A stretch of 64,000 nt of DNA from Stenomitos frigidus ULC18 (GCF_003003795.1 NZ_PVWK01000084.1:1-64000), one strand, 5' to 3'; shown: positions 35,084 through 43,927, numbered from the stretch's first letter. The notes: generated by a model from the letters alone, not told the origin. Program-made: numbers and translations.

Positions 35084-35617
35084 ATGGCTACAGAAGTGAT
35101 CGAAATTCTGTCGGCAGAAGAGGTGCGCCGGACGGTCACGCGACTGGCCTCTCAGGTTATAGAACGATCGGATCTCTCGAAGCTGGTGCTTTTGGGCATT
35201 TATACACGGGGTGTCAATCTAGCGCACATGCTGGCACGGCAAATTGAGACGCTGGAGCAGGTGACGGTGCCAGTGGGCGCTATCGACATTACCTTTTATC
35301 GCGACGACCTGGATACGATCGGCATTCGCACACCAGCCAAAACGGAAATTTCCTTTGACCTCTCTGGCAAAACTGTGGTTCTGGTAGATGATGTCATCTT
35401 TAAGGGGCGTACGATCCGCGCCGCCCTCAATGCAGTAAACGATTACGGCAGACCAGAGGTGATTCGGTTGGTTGTACTGGTCGATCGGGGTCACCGCGAA
35501 GTCCCCATTCATCCCGACTTTATTGGTAAACAGCTACCAACTGCCAAAGAAGAACAGGTCAAGGTTTATCTTCAGGAAGTCGATGGGCGTGATGGTGTGG
35601 AGTTAATTAGGGTGTAG
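35084..35617 (+). CDS. pyrR: PyrR: pyrimidine operon regulator / uracil phosphoribosyltransferase
   Basis: A 177-aa PRTase-fold protein that in many bacteria binds pyr mRNA in response to UMP and has uracil phosphoribosyltransferase activity. Seen here: [10 protein letters not shown] near residue 45, the PRPP loop [18 protein letters not shown] (residues 100-118), [13 protein letters not shown] and the C-terminal VYLQEVDG. Family length and order are normal. The start is 3 nt after the kaiC stop and translation is likely coupled. No pyrimidine biosynthesis gene is in the window, so RNA regulation is not proven. Confidence 0.94.
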   Translation: MATEVIEILSAEEVRRTVTRLASQVIERSDLSKLVLLGIYTRGVNLAHMLARQIETLEQVTVPVGAIDITFYRDDLDTIGIRTPAKTEISFDLSGKTVVLVDDVIFKGRTIRAALNAVNDYGRPEVIRLVVLVDRGHREVPIHPDFIGKQLPTAKEEQVKVYLQEVDGRDGVELIRV

Positions 35618-35714
35618 GGGAAAGAATGTGAGATGAAGCCACAGTAGGAGGCAGGAGTCAACGTTAACTTAAAGCTCAAAATTACCCCAATCCCCATCCC
35701 CTACACCCGTATCT

Positions 35715-36737
35715 ATGGAAACCCATATCCGTAAAGCTGATCATCTCCGCATTTGCCTGGATGAGAATGTGCAGTGTCGTCACGTGACGAATGGACTGGA
35801 GCGCTATCGGTTTACTCATGCCTGCTTGCCAGAGATCGATCGCCACGATATCAGCCTAGCCAGTTCGTTCCTGGGCAAACCGCTGGGCGCACCGTTCCTG
35901 ATCTCCTCGATGACGGGTGGCACAGAGCTAGCAAAAACCATCAATCAGAGATTGGCGGCGGTTGCCCAACAGTATCAGCTAGCGATGGGTGTAGGTTCAC
36001 AGCGTGTTGCTGTTGAAGACCCTACCGTTGTGGCTACGTTTGCTGTGCGGGCGATCGCTCCCACGATTCCTTTGTTTGCGAATCTCGGTGCGGTGCAGCT
36101 TAACTACCGCTACGGGTTGGATGAGTGCCGTCGAGCAGTAGAGACACTGGAAGCCGATGCCCTGATTCTGCATCTCAACCCTCTGCAAGAATGTGTGCAA
36201 ACCAGCGGTGACACAAATTTTCGGGGTTTACTCGAAAAGATTACCTTGCTTTGTCAAACACTACCTGTCCCTGTGATTGCAAAGGAGGTTGGCAATGGTA
36301 TTTCAGCGGCAATGGCAACAAGGCTTATTGAAGCTGGAGTCGCCGCGATCGACGTGGCTGGAGCGGGCGGCACCTCCTGGGCGCTGGTCGAAAGTGAGCG
36401 CGCCACCGATCAGCGTCAGCGTCGTCTGGGCAGAACCTTTGCAGACTGGGGGCTACCCACGGCTGAATGCCTTACTCAGGTAAGAGCGATCGCGCCTCAA
36501 ATTCCTTTAATCGCATCGGGTGGCTTGCGCGATGGGTTGGACGCGGCAAAGGCGATCGCGCTGGGTGCTGACCTCGTAGGTATGGCGTTTCCCTTTCTGC
36601 AAGCGGCTCATGCATCCGAAGACGCGCTTTACGAGTTAGTCGATATTCTGATCGCTGAACTAACGACAGCCATGTTTTGTACGGGGTGTGAAACGCTTGG
36701 AAGATTGCGATCGCCCGGAATCTTGCAAAAGATTTGA
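35715..36737 (+). CDS. fni: type 2 isopentenyl-diphosphate delta-isomerase
   Basis: FMN- and NAD(P)H-dependent enzyme that interconverts IPP and DMAPP for carotenoid, phytol and quinone synthesis, 340 aa, TIM barrel. Family motifs are [15 protein letters not shown] (N-terminus), [24 protein letters not shown] (the Gln-Glu active-site pair), [18 protein letters not shown] and [15 protein letters not shown] (FMN phosphate binding). It lies 97 nt after pyrR on the same strand, with intergenic-type sequence between. It may be read through from the clock operon. Confidence 0.96.
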   Translation: METHIRKADHLRICLDENVQCRHVTNGLERYRFTHACLPEIDRHDISLASSFLGKPLGAPFLISSMTGGTELAKTINQRLAAVAQQYQLAMGVGSQRVAVEDPTVVATFAVRAIAPTIPLFANLGAVQLNYRYGLDECRRAVETLEADALILHLNPLQECVQTSGDTNFRGLLEKITLLCQTLPVPVIAKEVGNGISAAMATRLIEAGVAAIDVAGAGGTSWALVESERATDQRQRRLGRTFADWGLPTAECLTQVRAIAPQIPLIASGGLRDGLDAAKAIALGADLVGMAFPFLQAAHASEDALYELVDILIAELTTAMFCTGCETLGRLRSPGILQKI

Positions 36738-36797
36738 CCGCCATCCTTCCCCCAAAGGAACGGCCCCTAGGCTTAACGCTCAATGAGCAGACAGGTA

Positions 36798-36825
36798 GTA
36801 GGGGCATGCAATGCAATGCCCCTAC
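36798..36825. repeat. interspersed palindrome GTAGGGGCAT/ATGCCCCTAC
   Basis: A perfect 10-bp stem with an 8-nt loop, downstream of the isopentenyl-diphosphate isomerase gene. It belongs to the same GTAGGGGCN family as 12993-13019. Confidence 0.6.
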
Positions 36826-36909
36826 CAGAAGTCGTGGTTGAGTGGTATTTTACTTCTGCGCCTAACCCCTGGGATCGTGGATTAAATAAAATCGACACAT
36901 TGTTTGCAG

Positions 36910-36937
36910 GTAGGGGCGCACGGTTGTGCGCCCCTAC
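36910..36937. repeat. interspersed palindrome GTAGGGGCGCAC/GTGCGCCCCTAC
   Basis: A perfect 12-bp stem with a GGTT loop in the convergent gap between fni and the PRC-barrel gene. It could act as a bidirectional transcription stop. Confidence 0.65.
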
Positions 36938-36970
36938 AAGAAATGCCGGAGTTATTTAGATGCGTGTTCC

Positions 36971-38644
36971 TTAGCTGATAGCGTGTGCCTGCTCTTGCAA
37001 CCGATGCAGTTGAGCATGAGGCTCTAACGCTGCGGTGCCATGTTCAGAGGCGCGTAGTTCTCGATCGTCGATCGTGGGCTCTTTCATATAAACAGAACCA
37101 AGAAGAACGTTTAAAACACCACCGTCATCCGCAAGCCTGACCGCACGATGGGTAATCAATTCACCCACATTCAAAATGACGTTATCCTGCGGATCGAGAA
37201 TGACACGTGTCACAGGACGTCCGAGTGCTTGCTCAATGCGTTGCTGCTTGATCGCACGAGCGCTTCGTCCTTGCAGTTCTTGAGCCTTCTGTTGCAGCGT
37301 TTGCCAGAAGTTGTTCAGGTTTGCTTGCGCTAACGCTGTCTGGTCACGTAGCTGCGATCGACCGTCTAACCAGGCTTCATCGGCGCTAGCACGAACCGCC
37401 TCTGCTGGTGCTAGACCGACTGCGTTCAACAAAGCAACGTCTTTCCCATAGACTTTGGCATCGTTAATCACTGTAGGCGTCACAATCTGTCCCGGCGCAG
37501 CAATGATAAACCCATCTGGAGTGCGCACTGTCTGTGACACTCGACGACCGAGTGCCTGATCGATCGCAGTGCGTGCGGCGGTAGCAGCGGCCGAACGGCG
37601 CAGGCTATCAGTGGCACGTTGAGTGGTGCCTTGAATGCGTTCACCGACCATGGTTGCCGTCTGCTGCACATTGCGGCTCAAGGGCTCAGTCAAACTACCG
37701 CCTGTTGCAACATAAAGCTCACTCAACAGTCCTAGTTGCTCTGCCCGCTCGACGCTATCCAGCGTGACCTCTTGACCTTGCAGCAAAAGAATCGTGTTTT
37801 CTGGCGTGAATACGTCACGCTCTGTACGCCGACCAACTACAAAGAGCCGTTGCTCAGCCGGATCGACAAGCTGGTTCGTCAGAGTCGCGGTAGCGCCACG
37901 ATCGAAGTCTTGGAACTTACCGCCCGCTTCTTGCAGCTTATGAGACGCCGCGTCGCCAGAGGTTTGAAGCGCTGCATTGGCAGCTATCCCGGCCTCTTGG
38001 AGCCTTATGCTAGCGGCTTCAGCCGTTTCTTGCAGCCTGCGACTAGCCACATCAGCCGTTTCATGCAGTTTACGGTTTGCCGTATCAGCTGACTCCTGAA
38101 GCTTTTCACCAACGGCTTGCACACTACCTCTTAGTCCACCGACTTGCTCTCGCATCAATTCAGCCGTCTCTGGTGGGACAAAGGCCACGTCATGTCCAAT
38201 TTTCAGTGCTTTTGGTGCAGGCACAAACGATCGACCCGAATATACATCGGAGAACAGACCACCGGATGACTCGTAACCGGCAACAGCACCAGAGCGATTA
38301 TCAAAGAAAAGATCGACCAACGTACCGAGATCGAGTCCATCAGTCGTAAGAATCTTAGTGCCTTTGAGCACATTGTTATGACTTAAAATGGCTTTGATTT
38401 CAGGATGCTTGTGGGCTCTGGATACCGATTCTTCAGAGCTAACAACAACCGCATCAGCACCGATCGCCAGCACTTCTTCCAGAGGGATCACTTTTGCATC
38501 GTGAAAGACACCCTTCTCTTGAACCAAAAAACCCAAGATTTGGTTGTTGTCTTGGTCAAAGATCAAATCTCGAATGCGTTCGATTTTTAGCCCTGTGTCG
38601 TAAGTAACGACTACTTTACCAATCACATCACTACCTTTACGCAT
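36971..38644 (-). CDS. PRC-barrel protein with 11-residue repeats
   Basis: A 557-aa soluble protein. Two PRC-barrel units lie at residues 3-80 (DVIGKVVVTYDTGLKIERIRDLIFD) and 85-165. A hendecad array follows at about 181-245 (KLQESADTANR, KLHETADVASR, RLQETAEAASI, RLQEAGIAANA...), an amphipathic helix resembling LEA or apolipoprotein repeats that could lie on a membrane. The second half has three related units with a G.(V)...G-hydrophobic pattern (QGQEVTLDS, APGQIVTPTVIND, NVGELITHRAV). PRC barrels often scaffold complexes; the function is unknown. Likely first in an operon position relative to nothing upstream except the small membrane protein gene 73 nt before it. Confidence 0.75.
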   Translation of the reverse strand: MRKGSDVIGKVVVTYDTGLKIERIRDLIFDQDNNQILGFLVQEKGVFHDAKVIPLEEVLAIGADAVVVSSEESVSRAHKHPEIKAILSHNNVLKGTKILTTDGLDLGTLVDLFFDNRSGAVAGYESSGGLFSDVYSGRSFVPAPKALKIGHDVAFVPPETAELMREQVGGLRGSVQAVGEKLQESADTANRKLHETADVASRRLQETAEAASIRLQEAGIAANAALQTSGDAASHKLQEAGGKFQDFDRGATATLTNQLVDPAEQRLFVVGRRTERDVFTPENTILLLQGQEVTLDSVERAEQLGLLSELYVATGGSLTEPLSRNVQQTATMVGERIQGTTQRATDSLRRSAAATAARTAIDQALGRRVSQTVRTPDGFIIAAPGQIVTPTVINDAKVYGKDVALLNAVGLAPAEAVRASADEAWLDGRSQLRDQTALAQANLNNFWQTLQQKAQELQGRSARAIKQQRIEQALGRPVTRVILDPQDNVILNVGELITHRAVRLADDGGVLNVLLGSVYMKEPTIDDRELRASEHGTAALEPHAQLHRLQEQAHAIS

Positions 38645-38717
38645 AGCCTTTATTCCTTATGACTCCTGATGAACTGTGTCTCCGATCGCGCTGCAATCAC
38701 AATCGTCTTAGCTCGTC

Positions 38718-38912
38718 TTAGCGATCGCCGTGAGCGACGATATGTTCGTTCGTTACTTGACTTTGCATTGGGTCGTAGCTGTCGCGACCAAAACCAGGCA
38801 CCACATTGATCACGCCCATGTATTCCAGAGCAACGCCTACGATCGCGGCTAAAAGGATTAAAGCGGCAACGTTTTCACCAGCGTGAGACGGCTTTCCAAC
38901 AAGTCTTGGCAT
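38718..38912 (-). CDS. small single-span membrane protein, 64 aa
   Basis: One hydrophobic helix (ENVAALILLAAIVGVALEYMGVI, residues 13-35) lies between a basic start (MPRLVGKPSHAG) and a hydrophilic tail. I do not recognise it. The ATG at 38912 is preferred; the frame is open upstream to 38987, but those 25 residues come from a repeated DNA stretch (TTTTCTGTGAACAC units). It is 73 nt upstream of the PRC-barrel gene and probably co-transcribed. Confidence 0.6.
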   Translation of the reverse strand: MPRLVGKPSHAGENVAALILLAAIVGVALEYMGVINVVPGFGRDSYDPMQSQVTNEHIVAHGDR

Positions 38913-39060
38913 TTGTTTCTCTCTACTTGCATTTCTGCAACATCGACTTGAATTCTTTTCTGTGAACACTTTCTTTTCTGTGAACACTTTTCAACACTAG
39001 GAAACAAAGCTTTGACTTTCCCCTATCAGGCGAAGTATCTTTTGCTATTGCTGACTCTAT

Positions 39061-39090
39061 ATTCAGGTAGAGACGATTCAGGTAGAGACG
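39061..39090. repeat. 15-bp tandem duplication
   Basis: ATTCAGGTAGAGACG occurs twice in tandem in the gap upstream of the small membrane protein gene. It is adjacent to a longer direct repeat. Confidence 0.6.
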
Positions 39091-39092
39091 AT

Positions 39093-39152
39093 CCTTTGAG
39101 TCGGAATAGTAAATTGCAGTAAGCACTTGTTAAAAAATAACTGCATACGTTT
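39093..39152 (+). repeat. 60-bp direct repeat, copy 1
   Basis: It starts CCTTTGAGTCGGAATAGTAA and is nearly identical (three differences by eye) to 39230-39289. Between the copies lie three AGCTATC units. No ORF is present. Confidence 0.75.
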
Positions 39153-39229
39153 TTAGCTATCAGCTATCAGCTATCAGCTTTCCTCTAATGGCTGACCGCT
39201 ACAGTCCATGACGTTATTTCTTTACAGCC

Positions 39230-39289
39230 CCTTTGAGTCGGAATAGTAAATTGCAGTAAGCGCTTATTAAAAAATAACTACATACGTTT
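39230..39289 (+). repeat. 60-bp direct repeat, copy 2
   Basis: Second copy of 39093-39152. The 137-nt spacing and noncoding content suggest a local duplication. Confidence 0.75.
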
Positions 39290-39303
39290 GGAAAGAGCGC
39301 ATG

Positions 39304-39344
39304 AAAAAAATCCCGGCACCAGCAATGCTGACGCCAGGAACCGG
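39304..39344 (-). terminator. Rho-independent terminator of the 295-aa protein gene
   Basis: On the minus strand an interrupted CCGG...CCGG stem (plus 39312-39344) is followed by seven T (plus A-run 39304-39310). It is 70 nt after the stop of the 295-aa protein gene, in the right orientation. Confidence 0.6.
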
Positions 39345-39414
39345 TAAGAACAAACGCCGTATGTTTTTATAAAAGCGTGGAAATAATCACAAGCGGCGAT
39401 CGTCTAATCAGAGT

Positions 39415-40302
39415 CTAAATTTCCGCTACAGCACGTTCAATCAGACGTCGAGCGAGTGTCTGAGTACCCGTGTGGGTGTAGTAATTCACTGAAATATCCA
39501 GGAATGCGCCCACATAATCGAGCTTGTCTTTCGAAACTTCAACAAATTTGGTCAGGTTCTCAAGGACATTGTCTTGAGTCAGACCACGAGAGGAGACAAA
39601 GTCACCCATCCAGCCTTTGACTGAATCGAAGCTTTGGTTGATGAAGCCTAGCTTCCCAGCCGAGTCACCACCGGGAATGAGGTCGCTCACACCCTTGAAC
39701 GTCTGGTTGTGCTCCAGTTCCTTTGGCGAGGTGCTTTGAATAGTCGATAGCCCTTTCAGAATGAAGTCAGGCCCCAGCGGAATCAAGCCATCGAAACAAA
39801 CTAAAGCCGCCATACGTATTAAAGACTCGCCACCGTAATCGCCCAGGGCTGCCAAAAAGTCGCCGATGCTGTCGCCCGGAATGCCGTTAATCTGGCAGAA
39901 CGCAACCAGCTCGACGACGAGCTTAACAGTCAGGTCAATACTTTGTGCTTTCTCCGGCTTGGGGGTCAGATTGCCCAAAAAGCCGAGGAAAGAGATATCT
40001 TGACCCACTTTGTTTGCCATTGCTGCGGCTCCCAGCGCACCGGAAGCGCTGTCTACCGTTTGATACAGCCAAAGCGCACGCTGATAGCCCTGAGACTTAT
40101 CGTTAAACAGATAGACAGCACGCTCACCGATTTGCTGCACCAGGGCCTCATCCGTTTCGCCAGTCACTTCACGAATAGTGTTTGTAAAGCCAGTCAGGTT
40201 CTGCCATTGACCTGGCACTGCGAAATCGAGCGATCGTAACGCCATGACGGTAAGGCCACCAGTGGGTAGCTCATCGACCAGCTCAAAAATGGATTTGCTC
40301 AT
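39415..40302 (-). CDS. hypothetical protein, 295 aa
   Basis: An unrecognised, mainly helical soluble protein. It contains an N-terminal segment ELVDELPTGGLTVMALRSLDF, a Gln/Glu-rich helix (VTGETDEALVQQIGERAVYLF) and many short amphipathic helices. There is no signal peptide, transmembrane span or Cys motif (two isolated Cys only). Composition and codon use look native. It lies 52 nt after a lipoprotein-like gene on the same strand, followed by a T-run terminator, so the two are probably co-transcribed. Confidence 0.65.
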   Translation of the reverse strand: MSKSIFELVDELPTGGLTVMALRSLDFAVPGQWQNLTGFTNTIREVTGETDEALVQQIGERAVYLFNDKSQGYQRALWLYQTVDSASGALGAAAMANKVGQDISFLGFLGNLTPKPEKAQSIDLTVKLVVELVAFCQINGIPGDSIGDFLAALGDYGGESLIRMAALVCFDGLIPLGPDFILKGLSTIQSTSPKELEHNQTFKGVSDLIPGGDSAGKLGFINQSFDSVKGWMGDFVSSRGLTQDNVLENLTKFVEVSKDKLDYVGAFLDISVNYYTHTGTQTLARRLIERAVAEI

Positions 40303-40354
40303 AAGTTAAAAGTAGGGTTGTTCAAAAACAGAGCGGTATGGGGTAAAAGGTTGC

Positions 40355-40741
40355 TTACTTCTTCAATTTCGACAGCCCAGCGAGGTCAAACCGCTGAATC
40401 CAGGCTTGGCGATCGGTCTTGGAAAAAGCCGGGCTGCGGGATAGGACTTTGACCTGATAGCGATCGCTGACCAAAACGGCGGTCTGCGTGGTACCCACAT
40501 CGACAGCCGGATAGCCCGCAATCTTGGTCACGCTCTTTTCAAACTTCTTCGTGGCGCTAATGCCGCCTGTCACGTCACTTGCAGCATCCGAAATGGCCAG
40601 CATCGCTAAGTCTTTGCCATCTTTTTTTAGCTTCGCTTCAGCGAACCCTTTTTTCTCTTGCGTGAAGACTCGCTCGTAGCCCTCGCCAGGCTTGGGGAAG
40701 AACTTATTAAAACTGCTGCCCTGGGTTGCATTTTTAGCCAC
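40355..40741 (-). CDS. lipoprotein-like protein with out-of-frame start (apparent frameshift)
   Basis: The open frame from GTG 40741 (128 aa) is only the mature part. The same frame continues upstream through a lipoprotein signal (IAPLVLSLLILVTGC-TAKEPSP) to about 40870, where a TAA closes it. An ATG with a perfect AAGGAGA ribosome-binding site (40890-40896) lies at 40884, but in another frame: it reads MTVFNWRRG... and stops after 18 residues. One base appears to be missing between 40884 and 40850. It is either a sequencing error, a recent frameshift, or a CTG start at 40870. The mature domain (GEGYERVFTQEKKGFAEAKL) is unrecognised. Confidence 0.6.
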   Translation of the reverse strand: MAKNATQGSSFNKFFPKPGEGYERVFTQEKKGFAEAKLKKDGKDLAMLAISDAASDVTGGISATKKFEKSVTKIAGYPAVDVGTTQTAVLVSDRYQVKVLSRSPAFSKTDRQAWIQRFDLAGLSKLKK

Positions 40742-40950
40742 TGCAGGCTGGGCACCTTTCTGGGTGCTTTCTTGCTGTGCTTGAGCGAACGGGGATGGTT
40801 CTTTGGCTGTACAGCCTGTAACCAGAATTAGTAAGGACAGGACGAGCGGTGCGATCGCCCTCTGCGCCAGTTAAAAACAGTCATGCCACTCTCCTTGGTT
40901 GTGCAATGAATGAAGCGGGGCTCGATCTGGATTCTTGATCGTCGAAGAAA

Positions 40951-41050
40951 CTTTCCAGAAAATAAATTACCAGCAACTTGTCCATCTTACGTAGGAGTGC
41001 AAGACTTTGCGCCCCCACAGGGGTACAATTTTCGCCGGAAATCACCTAAA
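40951..41050. repeat. dispersed repeat, copy B
   Basis: The stretch starting CTTTCCAGAAAATAAATTACC resembles copy A (933-1050): shared blocks are CTTTCCAGAAAATAAATTACC, TTGTCC-TCTT-CGTA, GCAA and CGCCCC-ACAGGG. It holds no ORF. Confidence 0.5.
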
Positions 41051-41155
41051 ACGTTCGATGCGCTTCAGTAGACGGCAGGTAAGCTGCCCTGCCTCAAGAT
41101 TAACGTGCTCTTGTCCATTCGTTCGTGACCCAGTGATACCGAGACGCGATCGCGC

Positions 41156-42094
41156 TCATCGCCCCTTTGACCCCCTGTAGATGCGTTCTGCCTGCTCAGG
41201 GGATAACCGAAATTCTGCCGCCAGTTCTTGGGCTCCCCATTCCTGCACACTACCCTCCTGACCAACCTGTGGCTGATTTTGCTGCCGCGGTTGATTTTGC
41301 TGCCGCGGCTGATTCCGCGGCCCATTCTTACTGGCTGCAGCACCATTAAAACGCTGCGGTAGTTCGCAGGCGACTGGTGACGGAAAGCCACCGTTGCTTG
41401 AACCCGACGCTTCTTGATCGTCCCCAAAAATTTGCGGGAGAGAGACATAGTGATGATCGGTGGCGTCGTATGCAAAGACTTCGCCCGTTTCGATGTGGTA
41501 CACCCAACCGTAGATCTTCAGTCGTCCCTGATAGAGCCTGGAGTGAATGACAGGATAGGTCTGAAGATTTTCGATTTGCGTTAAAACGTTTTCGGCGATC
41601 GTAATCTCCAGCAGTTCCTCGCCTTCATACTCCTCATAGTTTTCTTTGACTAACCGACGTGTTGCCTCAGCGTGTCGCAGCCAGTCATAAACAAGTGGCA
41701 TCTCTTCTTCCAATTTGCCCAGTTGTAGCAACCCTTTCATGGCACCGCAGTGAGAATGACCGCAGACCACGATTTGCTCAACACCGAGCGCATGAATCGC
41801 ATACTCAACAGTTGCCCCCTCGCCGCCATTCGTCGCGCCAAAGGGTGGAATAATATTGCCAGCGTTGCGAATGACAAACAGCTCACCGGGCTCAGCCTGA
41901 GTGATGAGAGTGGGATCAATACGGGAGTCTGAACAGGTGATGAACAAGACTCTTGGCTTTTGCTTGTGTGAAAGCTGCTCAAATAACTCACGGTGGGTCG
42001 AGAAGTAAGTCTCACGAAACTCTCGTAACCCTCTCACTAACTTTTTCATCGAACTAAGCCCTTGAGCACTAAGATGCTGATTGCGATCGAACAT
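41156..42094 (-). CDS. ccaA: beta-carbonic anhydrase, carboxysomal CcaA type
   Basis: Interconverts bicarbonate and CO2 inside the carboxysome, 312 aa. Zinc ligands are Cys54 (CSDSR), His113 and Cys116 (CGHSHCGAMKG). The core matches CcaA/IcfA, for example FVIRNAGNIIPPFGATNGGEG and NLQTYPVIHSRL. The end EQAERIYRGS matches the C-terminus I recall for Synechocystis CcaA, a region thought to bind CcmM. The linker before it is Gln/Asn/Pro-rich and contains a duplicated 18-nt unit (NQPRQQ). The ATG at 42094 has AAGGAT 9 nt upstream; the internal Met at 42049 aligns with the known N-terminus and is an alternative. Confidence 0.95.
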   Translation of the reverse strand: MFDRNQHLSAQGLSSMKKLVRGLREFRETYFSTHRELFEQLSHKQKPRVLFITCSDSRIDPTLITQAEPGELFVIRNAGNIIPPFGATNGGEGATVEYAIHALGVEQIVVCGHSHCGAMKGLLQLGKLEEEMPLVYDWLRHAEATRRLVKENYEEYEGEELLEITIAENVLTQIENLQTYPVIHSRLYQGRLKIYGWVYHIETGEVFAYDATDHHYVSLPQIFGDDQEASGSSNGGFPSPVACELPQRFNGAAASKNGPRNQPRQQNQPRQQNQPQVGQEGSVQEWGAQELAAEFRLSPEQAERIYRGSKGR

Positions 42095-42558
42095 ACACTT
42101 GATCCTTCATCAAAGCGTCACCGCTTGAGTGAAATAGTGATAAACCTTCAACATCATGAAGCCACGATCGCCAAAGTAAATTGGGCTCATAGCGCTTCTG
42201 CCAGTCATTGATGAAATGATTGCTCATGGCTGGTATCTTCCCATGCTCATGCCTTATGCCAAAATCTTTGAGCATATTTTTGCAGCAGTACGGTACGAAC
42301 CTACTACCCACTGATTACCCACTGAAGAAGGTCATCCATGATTGATCGCTGCCCATTAGTCTAAACCTTTGTCGTTAACATTGCTGTCCGCATAGCGAAA
42401 CCTTGATAGGGTATGAGATAGAGAAAGAGTCCTATGGGTTACGTCAGGGTGCAGGAGGCAACGTCCATACACCCTTTTAACCCAATGTCTTGAACTCTAG
42501 TCAGTGGCTATGAAGCAGCAAACTTGAAACGTGAGCAAACCAGGCCGCTTGTCGAGGT

Positions 42559-43110
42559 ATGAAGCAGGAGAAATCGGTTGTGGAACCTCATTTGTGGGCT
42601 GCACACACAGGTATCAGTGCAGCATTGATTGGTCCGACAGTGCGTCCGTGGGATATTAGCCCAGCCGTAGCTGAGTTGCAGGAATTGTTAATTGCGCACG
42701 GCTTTTCTAAGCTGAGAGTAGATGGCAATTTTGGTTACTTAACAGAGGCCGCTGTCAAAACGCTGCAACGGCAGCATGGCTTACGGATTGATGGCTGTGT
42801 TGGGCCCAGAACATGGACCGTGTTGAAGACAGCCATTCAACCTGGAAGCCGCTTGCTCAGACGGGGACATACGGGAGCGGATGTGGCGGAACTGCAAGGG
42901 TTGCTGCGGGTGAATGGGTATGCGATCGATCGCAGCGGCATCTTTTGCCCTCAAACACAGGTATACACGATTGACTTTCAGCAGCAGCACAAACTCAGAA
43001 CAGACGGTGTCGTTGATGCCTTCACCTGGGCACTACTCCGTGGACGACCGCTTGCAGAGCCTTGCCGTAAACAACGACGATGGTTTTGGGATAATCGCAA
43101 ATGGTGGTAG
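42559..43110 (+). CDS. peptidoglycan-binding protein, two PG_binding_1 domains
   Basis: A 183-aa protein with two tandem peptidoglycan-binding modules: AVAELQELLIAHGFSKL...VDGNFGYLTEAAVKTLQ (about residues 32-95) and DVAELQGLLRVNGYAIDRSGIF...IDFQQQH (about 105-165). There is no signal peptide, so export is not evident, and no catalytic domain. It may target the cell wall or act as a scaffold. The 3' end is basic (KQRRWFWDNRKWW). The transglutaminase-like gene starts 12 nt later and is probably co-transcribed. Confidence 0.85.
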   Translation: MKQEKSVVEPHLWAAHTGISAALIGPTVRPWDISPAVAELQELLIAHGFSKLRVDGNFGYLTEAAVKTLQRQHGLRIDGCVGPRTWTVLKTAIQPGSRLLRRGHTGADVAELQGLLRVNGYAIDRSGIFCPQTQVYTIDFQQQHKLRTDGVVDAFTWALLRGRPLAEPCRKQRRWFWDNRKWW

Positions 43111-43122
43111 AAGGAGGGCTTG

Positions 43123-43905
43123 ATGCGACTAGAGGCTGGCTGTGAACTCGTTTTTGAGGCAACGGCACCAACGCCATTGATTTTGATGTTGCGGCCTCGC
43201 AGTGGTTCAGGGCAATGGGTTTTGCGTGAGGAATATACATTAGAGCCGACGACTCCAGTGGTTGAATATACCGACAGCTATGGCAATTTGTGTCAGCGCC
43301 TGGTGACGCCCCAAGGCCACTTTCGCGTCTACACAACGGCCTGTGTTGAAACCGCTGACACGATCGATGTCGAGCCAGCCGCTCCCTATGTCCCCGTTCA
43401 AGATCTACCCGAAAATGTGCTACAGTTTTTGTTGCCCAGCCGCTACTGCGAAGCCGATCGCCTCGGCGAGCTAGCCAGTGAGATTGTGGGCGATCGGGCA
43501 CCGGGCTATGAGCAAGTTGAAGCGATTCGCCACTGGATTCACACCAATGTGACGTACCAATACGGCACCAGTGACGCATCTACATCAGCCGCTGAAACTG
43601 CGGCCAAGAAAATTGGCGTTTGTCGCGATTTTGCTCATTTAGGTATTGCACTCTGCCGCAGTTTCAGTATCCCAGCACGCATGGTGGTCGGCTACCTCTA
43701 CCAGCTTGACCCCATGGATTTACATGCCTGGTTTGAAGCCTATATCGGCGATCGCTGGTTTACCTTCGACGCAACGCAGACAGAGCCACGCGGGAACCGT
43801 ATTGCCATCGCCTATGGACGCGACGCCACTGATGTCGCCTTAGCCACTCAATACGGTCCGCTCACGCTGAAAACAATGCGAGTTTGGGTCAACGTTAAAG
43901 CATAA
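43123..43905 (+). CDS. transglutaminase-like cysteine protease-fold protein
   Basis: A 260-aa protein of the bacterial transglutaminase-like superfamily. The N-terminal beta domain (residues 1-100) is followed by the catalytic core. Catalytic Cys is in GVCRDFAHLGIALCRS (near residue 166), His in MDLHAWFEAYIGDRW and Asp in TFDATQ. These proteins usually act as peptidases or amidases on peptides or cell-wall material; the true substrate is unknown. The ATG at 43123 is preferred over the TTG at 43120 because AAGGAGGG lies 5 nt upstream. It follows the PG-binding gene by 12 nt. Confidence 0.9.
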   Translation: MRLEAGCELVFEATAPTPLILMLRPRSGSGQWVLREEYTLEPTTPVVEYTDSYGNLCQRLVTPQGHFRVYTTACVETADTIDVEPAAPYVPVQDLPENVLQFLLPSRYCEADRLGELASEIVGDRAPGYEQVEAIRHWIHTNVTYQYGTSDASTSAAETAAKKIGVCRDFAHLGIALCRSFSIPARMVVGYLYQLDPMDLHAWFEAYIGDRWFTFDATQTEPRGNRIAIAYGRDATDVALATQYGPLTLKTMRVWVNVKA

Positions 43906-43927
43906 ACAACGACCTGACCGTCTCGTG

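Noticed and set aside
42069-42311. 80-codon minus-strand ORF overlapping the ccaA start
   Set aside because: No ribosome-binding site, overlaps ccaA by 26 nt and contains no recognisable domain. It could be a small gene from ATG 42227, but support is too weak.
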